The notes under the pieces are model-generated. The model saw only the letters and a program-made list of their open reading frames with translations. It had not been told where the DNA came from and did not search any database. Of a DNA stretch of 41,700 nucleotides, positions 23,567 through 31,324 are shown piece by piece. Positions within the stretch are counted from its first letter, which is position 1. The number at the start of each line of letters is the position of its first letter. This stretch comes from Chloroflexota bacterium. GTDB lineage: Bacteria; Chloroflexota; UBA6077; FW602-bin22; JAMCYS01. A program made the position numbers and the translations under genes. The stretch is from NCBI GenBank assembly GCA_023473795.1, contig JAMCYS010000044.1:8737-50436 (forward strand), in the 5' to 3' direction.

Positions 23567-24447
23567 CCTGCCGAGCCTACGCCAAAGTGAACCTTGGCCT
23601 CGAGGTCGTCGGTCGCCGTCCAGACGGCTCCCACGACCTCGTCTCCCTCTTCCAGACCATCGACCTGCACGACGAGCTGCGCCTGGAGCCCGCCGGCGAG
23701 CTCGCACTCGTCTGCACCGACCCCGGGCTGGCCGGGCCCGACAACCTGGTTTGGCGAGCGGCACGGCTGCTGCGCGAGCGGGCCGGTGGCCGGGATGGAG
23801 CCAGGCTGGAGCTGCACAAGGGCATTCCGGTCGCCGCCGGCCTGGGAGGCGGCAGCGCCGACGCGGCGGCGGCGTTGCTGGCGTGCGACCGGCTCTGGCA
23901 GACCAGCCTGTCGCCTGGCGACCTGGCCGATCTGGCGGCGACGCTGGGCGCCGACGTGCCCTTCTTTCTGGGGGGCGGCACCGCGCTCGTGGAGGGCCGG
24001 GGCGAAATAGTGAGCCCCCTGCCGCCTGCCCCTACGCGCTGGTTGTTGCTGCTTTGTCCGCCACTACATCTAGAACGCAAGACGGCCAGCCTCTACGCCC
24101 GCCTCACGCCCGCCCTCTACGACTCGGGCGCCGCCACCAGGTCGGCCGCCGCCGCGGTGGGGCGGGGCCTGTTTCCAGCCGAGACGCTGCTGCGCAACAC
24201 CTTCGCCCAGGTTGCCGACGCCGCCTTCGTCGACTTGGCGGCCTACCGCGAGCGCCTGGCGGGCGCCGTCGCCGGCCGGCCGGTGCACCTCTCAGGCTCC
24301 GGGCCGGCTCTGTTCGTCGTCTACGAGCGGCGAGAGGAGGCGGAAGGCGCTCTTGCCGCCCTGCGTTCTGAAGGGCTTGCCGTCTACCTGACCGCCACCG
24401 GTCCCTGGCGCGGCCAGCCGGCGGTGGAGTTCGCTGCCGAGGAGTGA
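23554..24447 (+). CDS. ispE: 4-diphosphocytidyl-2-C-methyl-D-erythritol kinase
   Basis: About 297 residues. GHMP kinase of the MEP isoprenoid pathway; it phosphorylates the 2-hydroxyl of CDP-methylerythritol. Key parts are AYAKVNLGLEVVGRRPDGSHDL at the N-terminus, the ATP loop IPVAAGLGGGSADAAAALL, and HLSGSGPALFVVY near the end. No ATG, GTG or TTG lies at the expected place. ATC at 23554 has GGGGGAGG 6 bases upstream and gives the usual length; GTG 23479 would add 25 Arg-rich residues that are just the rsmA reading frame shifted. The start is therefore uncertain, the identity is not. It overlaps rsmA by 13 bases. Confidence 0.9.
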   Translation: MRRVTCRAYAKVNLGLEVVGRRPDGSHDLVSLFQTIDLHDELRLEPAGELALVCTDPGLAGPDNLVWRAARLLRERAGGRDGARLELHKGIPVAAGLGGGSADAAAALLACDRLWQTSLSPGDLADLAATLGADVPFFLGGGTALVEGRGEIVSPLPPAPTRWLLLLCPPLHLERKTASLYARLTPALYDSGAATRSAAAAVGRGLFPAETLLRNTFAQVADAAFVDLAAYRERLAGAVAGRPVHLSGSGPALFVVYERREEAEGALAALRSEGLAVYLTATGPWRGQPAVEFAAEE

Positions 24448-24450
24448 TCT

Positions 24451-24648
24451 ATGAAGCGCTTGTATCGCTCGCGTAATGATCGTATGATCGCCGGTGTTGC
24501 CGGCGGCATTGCGGAGTACTTCGGCATCGATCCCGTCATCGTGCGCGTGGTCTGGGTGATTCTGCTCCTGCCGGGCGGCCTGCCCGGGTTGATCCCGTAC
24601 CTGATCTGTTGGGCGGTGATCCCGCAGGCGCCCCGGGAGACCTACTAA
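24451..24648 (+). CDS. Minimal PspC-domain protein
   Basis: 65 residues that are one PspC domain: KRLYRSRNDRMIAGVAGGIAEYFGIDP, then a hydrophobic hairpin (VIVRVVWVILLLPGGLPGLIPYLICWAVIP). It starts 3 bases after the ispE stop, so it is in the same operon. It resembles the PspC module of the larger protein at 1292-1783. It is probably a membrane-integrity factor; its function here is unknown. Confidence 0.85.
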   Translation: MKRLYRSRNDRMIAGVAGGIAEYFGIDPVIVRVVWVILLLPGGLPGLIPYLICWAVIPQAPRETY

Positions 24649-24671
24649 AGCGAGAGGAAGTGGAGGCTGAA

Positions 24672-25979
24672 ATGAGCGACACTCTGGCTTCTCTGCGAGA
24701 GTACATTGGCGGACTGCCCCTAGTCGATACCCATGAGCACGTGGTGCCGGAGGCTGACCGGCTGGCCGTGCCCCAGGACCTGTTCTCCTGGTTTCCCCAC
24801 TACGCTTCGTCCGACCTGGTCTCGGCCGGCATGCCCATCCCGGTGCTGGAAGAAGTGCGCAATCCGGCGGTGCCGCTGGAGGAGCGCTGGCGCAAGTTCG
24901 CCCCCTACTGGGAGGCGACCCGCAACACCGCCTACTGCCGGGCGCTGCTCATCGCCGCCCGCGATTTGCACGGCGTGGAAGACATCACCGCCGACACCTG
25001 GCGCACGCTAAGCGACAAGATCGCCGCTTCCGCGCGGCCGGGCTGGTACCACCACGTGCTGCGCGAGCGGGCCAATATCGCGGTCTCGCTCAACGACACC
25101 GACTACATTGCCCGGGAGCGGAGCGACTTCGCGCTCTTCGCCCCCGTGCGCCGGATGGACGACGTCGTCGGCATCCGCTCGCGGGCCGAGCTCAAGCAGT
25201 TGGAGCGTGACTACGATACCACAGTGCACAGTCTGGACGATCTGGTCCGTCTAGTCGGGCGTATCGTCGAGCGAGCGGTGGCCGATGGCTACGTGGCCCT
25301 CAAGAACGCCATGGCCTACCGCCGGCCCATCAACTACGAGCTCGTCAGCCGCCACGAGGCGGAGCAGATCTTCAACCGACTCCCCAACTACCTCGACGAG
25401 TTACGGGCTCGCGTTTACCCGGGCGTCGGACTCGGCTGGGCTGAGGCCAAACCGCTGCAGGACTACCTGGTGCACCAGTTCATTCGCGCCGGCATCGACA
25501 ACCACCTGCCCATCCAGATTCATACCGGCCTGCAGGAGGGCGACGGCAACCTCCTGGTCCACTCCAACCCGCTTTACCTGGCCAACCTGCTCTGCGAGTA
25601 TCCCGAGGCCCGCTTCGACATCTTCCACGCCGGCTACCCCTGGACCTCCGAGGTGGCCACGCTGGGCAAGAACTTCCAAAACACCTACGTCGACCTCTGC
25701 TGGGTGCACGTCATCTCGCCGGCCGTGTCGGCGCGGGTGCTGGACGAGTGGCTGGAGACGGTGCCGGCCAACAAGATTCTGGCCTTCGGCGGCGACTACC
25801 GCTTCGTGGAGGGCGCCTACGCCCATGCGGTGATGGCCCGCGAGGTCGTGGCCAAGGTGCTGGCGGCCAAGGTGGACGAGGGCTACTTCTCCGCGGCCGA
25901 GGCCCCTGCTCTGGCGAATCGCCTGCTGCACGACAACGCCTGGGATCTCTTCAAGCTGGCGGAGCGGAAACGCTCCTAG
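24672..25979 (+). CDS. Amidohydrolase family 2 protein (metal-dependent)
   Basis: 435 residues from ATG 24672 (GGAGG 6 bases upstream). TIM-barrel amidohydrolase with the N-terminal metal motif VDTHEHV (H21, H23), a strand ending QIHTGLQEGDGN (His), DIFHAGYPW (His) and LAFGGDYRF (Asp). The closest general resemblance is to the uronate isomerase/FluG-N-terminal type of Amidohydro_2 proteins. Whether it hydrolyses, decarboxylates or isomerises cannot be said. It begins about 20 bases after the mini-PspC gene and may be co-transcribed. Confidence 0.82.
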   Translation: MSDTLASLREYIGGLPLVDTHEHVVPEADRLAVPQDLFSWFPHYASSDLVSAGMPIPVLEEVRNPAVPLEERWRKFAPYWEATRNTAYCRALLIAARDLHGVEDITADTWRTLSDKIAASARPGWYHHVLRERANIAVSLNDTDYIARERSDFALFAPVRRMDDVVGIRSRAELKQLERDYDTTVHSLDDLVRLVGRIVERAVADGYVALKNAMAYRRPINYELVSRHEAEQIFNRLPNYLDELRARVYPGVGLGWAEAKPLQDYLVHQFIRAGIDNHLPIQIHTGLQEGDGNLLVHSNPLYLANLLCEYPEARFDIFHAGYPWTSEVATLGKNFQNTYVDLCWVHVISPAVSARVLDEWLETVPANKILAFGGDYRFVEGAYAHAVMAREVVAKVLAAKVDEGYFSAAEAPALANRLLHDNAWDLFKLAERKRS

Positions 25980-26005
25980 ACCTGCCCGGCCTCTTGGTCT
26001 ATAAT
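25977..26005 (+). promoter_or_regulatory. Promoter after amidohydrolase gene
   Basis: TAGACC (25977-25982), a 17-base spacer, and perfect TATAAT (26000-26005). It would start a transcript near 26012 that covers the membrane protein, methyltransferase, DUF2229 and activase genes. Confidence 0.6.
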
Positions 26006-26039
26006 TGGGCGGTATGTCTGACTACCGGCGGCGATTCTC

Positions 26040-26405
26040 GTGCGCTTTCTCTGGCTAGTCCGGCTGCTCGCGGCAGCCGCGGGCGGCTGGACTGCCGTTG
26101 TCTGGTTGCTGACCACGGCAGACCCCCAGGATGCCCGGGCTCGCCTGGCCCTGGTGCTGGCGTTGTTGTGCGGTCTCTACGGCCTGGTCGGCCTGCTGGC
26201 GACCGCTCTGGCCAGCGTCTGGCCTGTCCTTAGAGGGGCGCGCTCCGCCCGTGTCTATGGCGAGCGCCAGGGCGTGCTCTGGGCCGTCCTGATCGTCACC
26301 TTCGTGATGCTGCGTCTGAGCGGCGAGCTCTCGGCGGCCAGCACCGTGGCCGCGCTGGCCGCTTTCGGCTATGCCCAGTGGTCCGCGCTGGGCCGCACGG
26401 TATGA
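26040..26405 (+). CDS. Small integral membrane protein
   Basis: 121 residues, GTG start, no recognised family. Four hydrophobic segments at about 3-25, 35-60, 80-93 and 97-115 predict a small polytopic protein; there are no charged or conserved motifs. Its stop overlaps the methyltransferase start (ATGA), which shows coupling. The ribosome-binding site is weak. It is the first gene of the run that ends in the activase. Confidence 0.6.
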   Translation: MRFLWLVRLLAAAAGGWTAVVWLLTTADPQDARARLALVLALLCGLYGLVGLLATALASVWPVLRGARSARVYGERQGVLWAVLIVTFVMLRLSGELSAASTVAALAAFGYAQWSALGRTV

Positions 26406-27175
26406 GCGAACCAGATTACGCTACCCTGGCCCGCTACTACGACCTGGAACACGGCGCCTTCCAGGATGACTTCGCCCTCTATCTCGGCTTCGCCGCCCGC
26501 ACCGGCTCGCCGTTGTTGGAGTTCGGTTGCGGCACGGGCCGGCTGCTGCTGGCCCTGGCGGAGGCAGGCTACGATATCACCGGCGTGGACGTTTCGCCGG
26601 CCATGCTCGACCTGGCCCGTGCCAAGTTGGCGGGGAGGCCACAGCTGCCGGGCAAAGTCAGCCTGGTGCAGGCCGACGCCCGGGACGTCGTCCTGCCGGA
26701 TCGCTTCGCCCTCGCCTTCTGGGCCCTCAACTCGTTCATGCACCTGGCGAATCAGGCGGACCAGCTGCGGGCTCTGGAGCGGGCTCACGCCCTGTTGCGT
26801 GGCGGCGGGCTGCTGATCCTGGACCTTTTCCTGCCGGAGCCGCAGCTGCTCGCCGAGGCTGATGGGCGCCTGCTGCACGACGCGACCTGGCCCGAGGGGC
26901 CCGATGGCCGGCCGGTGGTCAGACTTTCCAGCCGGCGGCTCGACCTGGCCCAGCAGGTAATCGACGTGACCTATTTCTACGATGAGCTCTTGCCGGATGG
27001 GCGGAGCCGTCGCTACGTCGCTCCTTTCTCGATGCGCTACCTGTACCGCTTCGAGGCTGAACTGCTGCTGGCGCGGGCCGGCTTTGCCGTCGAGGGTCTG
27101 TACGGCTCCTACGAGTTGGACGACTTCGACTCCGGGAGCGAGCGTCTGATCTTCGTGGCTAGAAAGGGGACTTGA
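26402..27175 (+). CDS. Class I SAM-dependent methyltransferase
   Basis: 257 residues. Rossmann methyltransferase with motif I LLEFGCGTGRLLLALAEAG (about 41-59), motif II TGVDVSPAMLDLARAKL and a QADARDV acidic strand. The C-terminal half has FSMRYLYRFEAELLLARAGFAVEGLYGSYELDDF, a pattern common in methyltransferase family 11/25 proteins of unknown substrate. It starts in a 4-base overlap with the membrane gene and ends immediately before the DUF2229 gene (TGA directly followed by ATG). Confidence 0.85.
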   Translation: MSEPDYATLARYYDLEHGAFQDDFALYLGFAARTGSPLLEFGCGTGRLLLALAEAGYDITGVDVSPAMLDLARAKLAGRPQLPGKVSLVQADARDVVLPDRFALAFWALNSFMHLANQADQLRALERAHALLRGGGLLILDLFLPEPQLLAEADGRLLHDATWPEGPDGRPVVRLSSRRLDLAQQVIDVTYFYDELLPDGRSRRYVAPFSMRYLYRFEAELLLARAGFAVEGLYGSYELDDFDSGSERLIFVARKGT

Positions 27176-28213
27176 ATGCCCGTCGTCGGCATTCCGCGCG
27201 CGCTGCTCTACTACCAGTACTACCCCATGTGGCGCACCTTCTTCGAGGCGCTGGGCGCCGGGGTGGTCGTCTCCCCGCCCACCACCAAGGGCCTCCTGGC
27301 GAGCGGCTCCGCCAAGCTGGTCTCCGAAACCTGCCTGCCCACCAAGACTTACTGCGGCCACGTCCTGGCCCTGCACGGCCACGCCGACCTGGTCTTCGTG
27401 CCGGCCATCCGCAGCCTGGAGGAGCAGGTCTACAACTGCTCCAAATTCCTTGGCCTGCCGGACCTGGTGCAGGCCACGCTAAGCGAGCGGCCGGAGGTCT
27501 TGACCATAGATATCGACGTGAACCTGGGCCGCGGCTCGGTATTGCACCAGCTCACCAAACTAGGCACTCGCTTCAGCAAGAACCCGCTGCGCCTCAAACG
27601 CGCCTGCGACGCCGCCCTGGCCGCGGACACCGCCTACAAGCAACTGATGCTGCGCGAGCGGCTGACGCCCCCGGAGGCCATCGCCCGCACCTACCCCGAC
27701 GTGCCGCCGGAGCTGGAGATCGACAGCTCGCGCTTCAAGTACGATCTGCGCACGCCGCTGACGGTGGCCGTGGTCGGGCATCCCTACAACATCTACGATG
27801 GCTACATCACTCACAATCTCCTCCGGCGACTGCGCGCCTGGGGCCTCACAGTGGTCACGGCGGAGATGGCGAGCGAAGAGGGCCTGGATGCCGGCACGCT
27901 GGCCCTGGCCGGCCACCACTACTGGACCTACGAGGACGAGGTGATCGGCGCCGCCGGCCACTACATGAACGGCGGCGTGGACGGCGTGATCGGCGTCGTC
28001 TCCTTCGCCTGCGGGCCGGACTCGGTAATGCTCTCGCAGATTCAGCGCGCGGCCAAGCTGCCGGGGGCCAGGCCCTGGCTGGGCATCACCATCGACGAGC
28101 ACACGGGCGAGGCGGGCCTGGTAACGCGCCTGGAAGCTTTTGTGGACATGCTGGCTCGACGCAAGCGCGGCTTGGGTCGCGCCGCGGCGGCCATGCGGCA
28201 AGGGGACAACTAA
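27176..28213 (+). CDS. DUF2229 protein, acyl-CoA dehydratase activase-associated
   Basis: 345 residues matching DUF2229, the HgdB-like component linked to BadF/HgdC activases. Signatures are VGIPRALLYYQYYPMWRTFF, SPPTTKGLL, ETCLPTKTYCGH and YNCSKFLGLPD. Cysteines C53, C60, C88 and C279 are placed as candidate Fe-S ligands. In many organisms this domain is fused behind an activase in a protein of about 1400 residues; here it is a separate gene placed before the activase. Its biochemical role is not established; a reductase or dehydratase-like activity is inference. AAGGGGA precedes the ATG. Confidence 0.85.
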   Translation: MPVVGIPRALLYYQYYPMWRTFFEALGAGVVVSPPTTKGLLASGSAKLVSETCLPTKTYCGHVLALHGHADLVFVPAIRSLEEQVYNCSKFLGLPDLVQATLSERPEVLTIDIDVNLGRGSVLHQLTKLGTRFSKNPLRLKRACDAALAADTAYKQLMLRERLTPPEAIARTYPDVPPELEIDSSRFKYDLRTPLTVAVVGHPYNIYDGYITHNLLRRLRAWGLTVVTAEMASEEGLDAGTLALAGHHYWTYEDEVIGAAGHYMNGGVDGVIGVVSFACGPDSVMLSQIQRAAKLPGARPWLGITIDEHTGEAGLVTRLEAFVDMLARRKRGLGRAAAAMRQGDN

Positions 28214-28214
28214 G

Positions 28215-29165
28215 ATGCGCTACTCCCTTGGTATAGACGTGGGGTCGGTGACGACCAAGATCGCGCTGCTGGACGAAGCGCGGGAGCTGGTAACCAGCGC
28301 CTACGCGCGCACGCAAGGCCGGCCGCTGCAGGTGGTGCAGGAGAACCTGCGGCGGATCGCCGCCGAGATGCCGCAGGCCAATGTCGTCGGCGTCGGCACC
28401 ACCGGCAGCGCCCGCTACCTGGCGGGGGTCATCGTCGGCGCCGATGTGATCAAGAATGAGATCACCGCCCACGCGGTGGCGGCCTCGCACTACGTGCCCG
28501 AGGCGCAGACCATCATCGAGATCGGCGGCCAGGACTCCAAGATCATTATCCTGCGCGACGGCATCGTCACCGACTTCGCCATGAATACCGTCTGCGCCGC
28601 CGGCACCGGCTCCTTCCTCGACCAGCAGGCGGCCCGCCTCAGCATGAAGATCGACGAGTTTGGCCCGCGGGCGCTCCACTCCCAGACGCCCGTGCGCATT
28701 GCCGGCCGCTGCACCGTGTTCGCGGAGTCGGACATGATCCACAAGCAGCAGATGGGCCACCAGGTGGAGGACATTCTGTATGGCCTCTGCCAGGCTCTGG
28801 CGCGCAACTACCTGAACAACCTGGGCCTGGGCAAAGAGGTGCTGCCGCCCATCGTCTTCCAGGGTGGTGTGGCCGCCAACAGGGGCATGGTGCGTGCCTT
28901 CGAGGAAGAACTGAAGATGCCGATCATCGTGGCCCCGCACAACCACATCATGGGCGCCATCGGCGCCGCCCTGCTGGCCCACGAGCACGCCGAAGTAACC
29001 GGCGAGCCGACGAAGTTCAAGGGCTTCGGCGTGAGCGAGCAGGAGTACCTGACCTCGTCGTTCGAGTGCAAGGGCTGCTCGAACCTCTGCGAGATCGTGC
29101 AGATCAAGATGCAGCGCGAAGTGCTCGCCCGCTGGGGCGGCCGCTGCGGCAAGTGGGATATGTAG
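28215..29165 (+). CDS. Acyl-CoA dehydratase activase (BadF/BadG/BcrA/BcrD ATPase family)
   Basis: 316 residues. ASKHA-fold ATPase: phosphate-1 loop LGIDVGSVTTKIALLD (5-20), IEIGGQDSKII, and the [4Fe-4S]-bridging cysteines C127 (NTVCAAGTGSF) and C166 (GRCTVFAESDMI). Such proteins use ATP hydrolysis to push one low-potential electron into a partner dehydratase or reductase, as HgdC does. The C-terminal tail adds C285, C288, C292 and C311 (CKGCSNLC...GGRCGKW), the linker that in fused proteins precedes DUF2229. It starts one base after the DUF2229 stop. No HgdA/HgdB dehydratase pair is nearby. Confidence 0.92.
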   Translation: MRYSLGIDVGSVTTKIALLDEARELVTSAYARTQGRPLQVVQENLRRIAAEMPQANVVGVGTTGSARYLAGVIVGADVIKNEITAHAVAASHYVPEAQTIIEIGGQDSKIIILRDGIVTDFAMNTVCAAGTGSFLDQQAARLSMKIDEFGPRALHSQTPVRIAGRCTVFAESDMIHKQQMGHQVEDILYGLCQALARNYLNNLGLGKEVLPPIVFQGGVAANRGMVRAFEEELKMPIIVAPHNHIMGAIGAALLAHEHAEVTGEPTKFKGFGVSEQEYLTSSFECKGCSNLCEIVQIKMQREVLARWGGRCGKWDM

Positions 29166-29168
29166 GGT

Positions 29169-29552
29169 TTACTGGATATGCAATAGCGGCACGGCCTCGC
29201 GCCAGAGGCGATCGAGGGCGTAGTAGTTCCGCTCCTCCTGCCCGAAGATGTGCAGCACCACGTCGCCGTAATCCAGCAAGACCCAGCCGGAGTCGCCCGC
29301 GCCCTCCACGTGGAAGGGACGAGTACTCTCCTTCTCCAGAACGTCCTGCACCTCCTCGGAGAGGGCCCGGATGTGGCGCTCGCTGGTGCCGCTGCAAAAG
29401 ACGAAATAATCCGCCACGTAGGCGGCGGGTCGCATGTCTAGAAGTAAGATATCCTCGGCCTTGCGGTCGGCCAAGAGGTCGGCTATCTCTCGCGCCAGTT
29501 GCGCCGAATCTCGCTCCAGCTCACTCCCTCCAAGGACAGGCTCTGCCTGCAT
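29169..29552 (-). CDS. rsfS: Ribosome silencing factor
   Basis: 127 residues covering the whole RsfS/Iojap family: AREIADLLADRKAEDILLLDM, AYVADYFVFCSGTSERHIRALSEEV, and DSGWVLLDYGDVVLHIFGQEERNYYALDRLW. RsfS binds ribosomal protein uL14 and blocks subunit joining under nutrient limitation. It is monocistronic here; the usual nadD neighbour is not present. Its stop is 3 bases from the convergent activase stop, with no terminator between. The ATG lacks a clear Shine-Dalgarno sequence. Confidence 0.93.
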   Translation of the reverse strand: MQAEPVLGGSELERDSAQLAREIADLLADRKAEDILLLDMRPAAYVADYFVFCSGTSERHIRALSEEVQDVLEKESTRPFHVEGAGDSGWVLLDYGDVVLHIFGQEERNYYALDRLWREAVPLLHIQ

Positions 29553-29611
29553 TATGCCATCGTCGGCGCCCCGGGCGCAAGTCTCGCCCGAGAGCCCTCG
29601 CCGGCTGGGTG

Positions 29612-29719
29612 TTGGAGTGCGCGGGCTTGCCCGCGCTTTGGCAAGCGGCGGCTAGGAGCCGCACTCCAAAGGGGTGTCGGAGCCTGCGCTGTCGAACGCG
29701 GCGGCTAGGCGCCGCACTC
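29612..29719. repeat. Composite intergenic repeat, copy 2 (with partial third copy)
   Basis: TTGGAGTGC (29612-29620) and GCACTCCAA (29661-29669) bound a unit containing the hairpin GCGCGGGC-TT-GCCCGCGC (29620-29637) and GCGGCGGCTAGGAGCCGC. A second half-unit runs to about 29719, with GCGGCGGCTAGGCGCCGC followed by ACTCCA. It shares boundary and internal motifs with 16064-16183. Confidence 0.7.
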
Positions 29720-29742
29720 CACGGCTGAAGCCCTGCGTGCGG

Positions 29743-30120
29743 CTAGCTACCAACTAGGCCGCGGGGGGGGGTAGCGGGCAGGGTGAAGGAGAACCTGCTG
29801 CCTTTGCCGACTTCGCTCTCGCACCAGATCCTGCCGCCGTGCGCCTCCACGATGAAGCGCGCGATGTACAGGCCCAGGCCCAGACCCTCCGCCTTCCCGT
29901 CGCCGCGGACTCGATAGTAGCGGTCGAAGATGTGCGCCTGCACGTCCTCGGCAATGCCAGAACCCCGGTCCTCGACGGTGACCAGGGCGTCGTCACCCTC
30001 GCGCTCCACGCGCACGTCCACGGGTGTCTCGGCCGTGGAGTACTTGAACGCGTTGCTCAGCAGATTGACCACCACTCGCTCCAGCCGATCCACGTCGGCC
30101 AAGACGGTGACCGTCCCCTC
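29743..30120 (-). pseudogene. Histidine kinase C-terminal remnant (HATPase only)
   Basis: The open part is a HATPase_c domain with an N box ([21 protein letters not shown]), G1 ([22 protein letters not shown]) and G2 ([33 protein letters not shown]). The phospho-acceptor His (H box), dimerisation helices and any sensor domain are missing: the sequence before the N box is the end of a CheR domain. A TTG at 30102 could start a 119-residue product with ATP-binding but no phosphorylation site. It is best read as the tail of a collapsed CheB-CheR-PAS-kinase gene. Confidence 0.75.
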
Positions 30121-30525
30121 GGGGTGAAGAGGTTGGCGTGGGTCAGCAGCATCTCAGACCGCCCCAGGAAGAGGAAGCTGCCCGCGTTGAGCGCGAAGTG
30201 CAGCCGTTGCAGGATTCTGGTCTGGGCCTCGGCGTTGAAGTACATTAGGGTGTTGCGGCAGACCAGAAGGTCAATGCGGGAGATGGGCGGATCCTGTACC
30301 AGGTCGTGGCGGCCGAAGATAATCGAGCGTCGCAGCTCCTTGCGAAAGCTGAGCCTCTAGATAGTCCTGGTATTTGCTGAAGGTGCGGATGCCCACCTCC
30401 TGAACGCGTTTGCTCACCCGGCGCAGGAGGCTGGCCCGCTTGTAGCCCGTGAAGTCGAAGCCGCGAGTGCGCTTGATGTGCTCCAGGAGGTTATCGAAGT
30501 CCCGGTTCTCGTTTGTCTCGTTCAT
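30121..30525 (-). pseudogene. CheR methyltransferase remnant with internal deletion
   Basis: It starts with ATG 30525 in a 4-base overlap with cheB. Residues 1-58 are a normal CheR N-domain (FDNLLEHIKRTRGFDFTGYKR...FSKYQDYLEA). At about 30352-30347 the frame changes and the sequence jumps to the CheR C-terminus ([55 protein letters not shown]). About 150 residues containing the SAM-binding motif are gone, so it cannot be an active methyltransferase. A second junction at about 30120 leads into the kinase remnant. Confidence 0.82.
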
Positions 30526-31256
30526 TCACCGTCCCCCGCGTTAACCAGAGAGAGCAGCGCCGGGGCGATCTCGGCCAGCGGCAGGGTGAAGTCCACGCTC
30601 CCCGTGGCGATGGCTGCCCCCGGCATGCCGAAGAACTCGGCGCTCGCCTCATCCTGAGCAATCACCATGCCGCCCGTTTTCTTGATCGCCTGCACGCCCA
30701 TGGTGCCGTCGCTGCCCGTGCCCGTGAGCACCACGGCGATGGCCCGGTCGCCGTAGGAGGCCGCCAGCGACTCAAAGAGCAGGTCGGCCGAAGGGCGCAC
30801 GAAATGGACCAGTTCCGAGGAGGAAAGGGAGACCGTACCGTCGCGGTTGATGAGCAGGTGCTTGTTGGGTGGGGCGACCAGGACCGTGCCCGGCTGCAGG
30901 TGGTCCCCTTCCTCGGCCTCTCTGACGGACAGGCTGGTATGGCGGGTAAGGATTTCGGCCATCAGACTGCGGTGGCGGGGGTCGACGTGCTGCACCAGGA
31001 CGATAGCCGCCGGGAAAGTTGCGGGCAGAGCGGCCAGAACCTCGATCAAGGCCTTCAGTCCGCCCGCCGAAGAGGCGAAGGCCACGACGTCGAACGCCGT
31101 GCCCGGGAAGCTGGCAGCCGAGATCGGGTTCCGTCCCAAAACCACGCCTCTCTGGTAGCTATCTGGTAGGGTGAGCTTGCCCCCGATTATTGGTGCAACC
31201 GCCGAGGAGGTGAACATGGACAGGCGGTTGTCTTTGTGGTAGTGTCTGTGCGCCAC
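30522..31256 (-). CDS. CheB-type protein-glutamate methylesterase domain protein
   Basis: Up to 244 residues. The CheB catalytic domain begins at FDVVAFASSAGGL (Ser nucleophile), continues with VLVQHVDPRHRSLMAEIL (His) and ends with VLTGTGSDGTMGVQAIKKTGG (Asp), so the triad is complete. There is no receiver domain. The form of the His loop is the one found in CheB-CheR-PAS hybrid proteins, in agreement with the CheR remnant downstream. The start is uncertain: GTG 31256 lacks a ribosome-binding site; TTG 31139, with GAGAGG 7 bases upstream, would trim it to about 205 residues. With CheR broken, it may be a relic on its way out. Confidence 0.85.
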   Translation of the reverse strand: MAHRHYHKDNRLSMFTSSAVAPIIGGKLTLPDSYQRGVVLGRNPISAASFPGTAFDVVAFASSAGGLKALIEVLAALPATFPAAIVLVQHVDPRHRSLMAEILTRHTSLSVREAEEGDHLQPGTVLVAPPNKHLLINRDGTVSLSSSELVHFVRPSADLLFESLAASYGDRAIAVVLTGTGSDGTMGVQAIKKTGGMVIAQDEASAEFFGMPGAAIATGSVDFTLPLAEIAPALLSLVNAGDGE

Positions 31257-31324
31257 TCTGAAGGTGAGTGTCGGCTCGCGTCGTCAACAACAGCGATGCT
31301 TAAAGTGAGGTGGAGGATCAACCA

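Noticed and set aside
26014-26058. 14-codon ORF just after the TATAAT at 26000
   Set aside because: No ribosome-binding site; it overlaps the membrane-protein start in another frame. A leader peptide role cannot be supported.
27172-28236. 354-residue open frame in the frame next to the DUF2229 gene
   Set aside because: Its Arg/Pro/Gly-rich translation has no family match, whereas the 27176 frame gives a full DUF2229 protein.
31215-31241. Eight-codon leader peptide (ATG with GAGGAGGTGAAC upstream) before the solute-binding gene
   Set aside because: It lies in the same bases as the opposite-strand CheB gene start, has no attenuator hairpin after it and is too short to judge.
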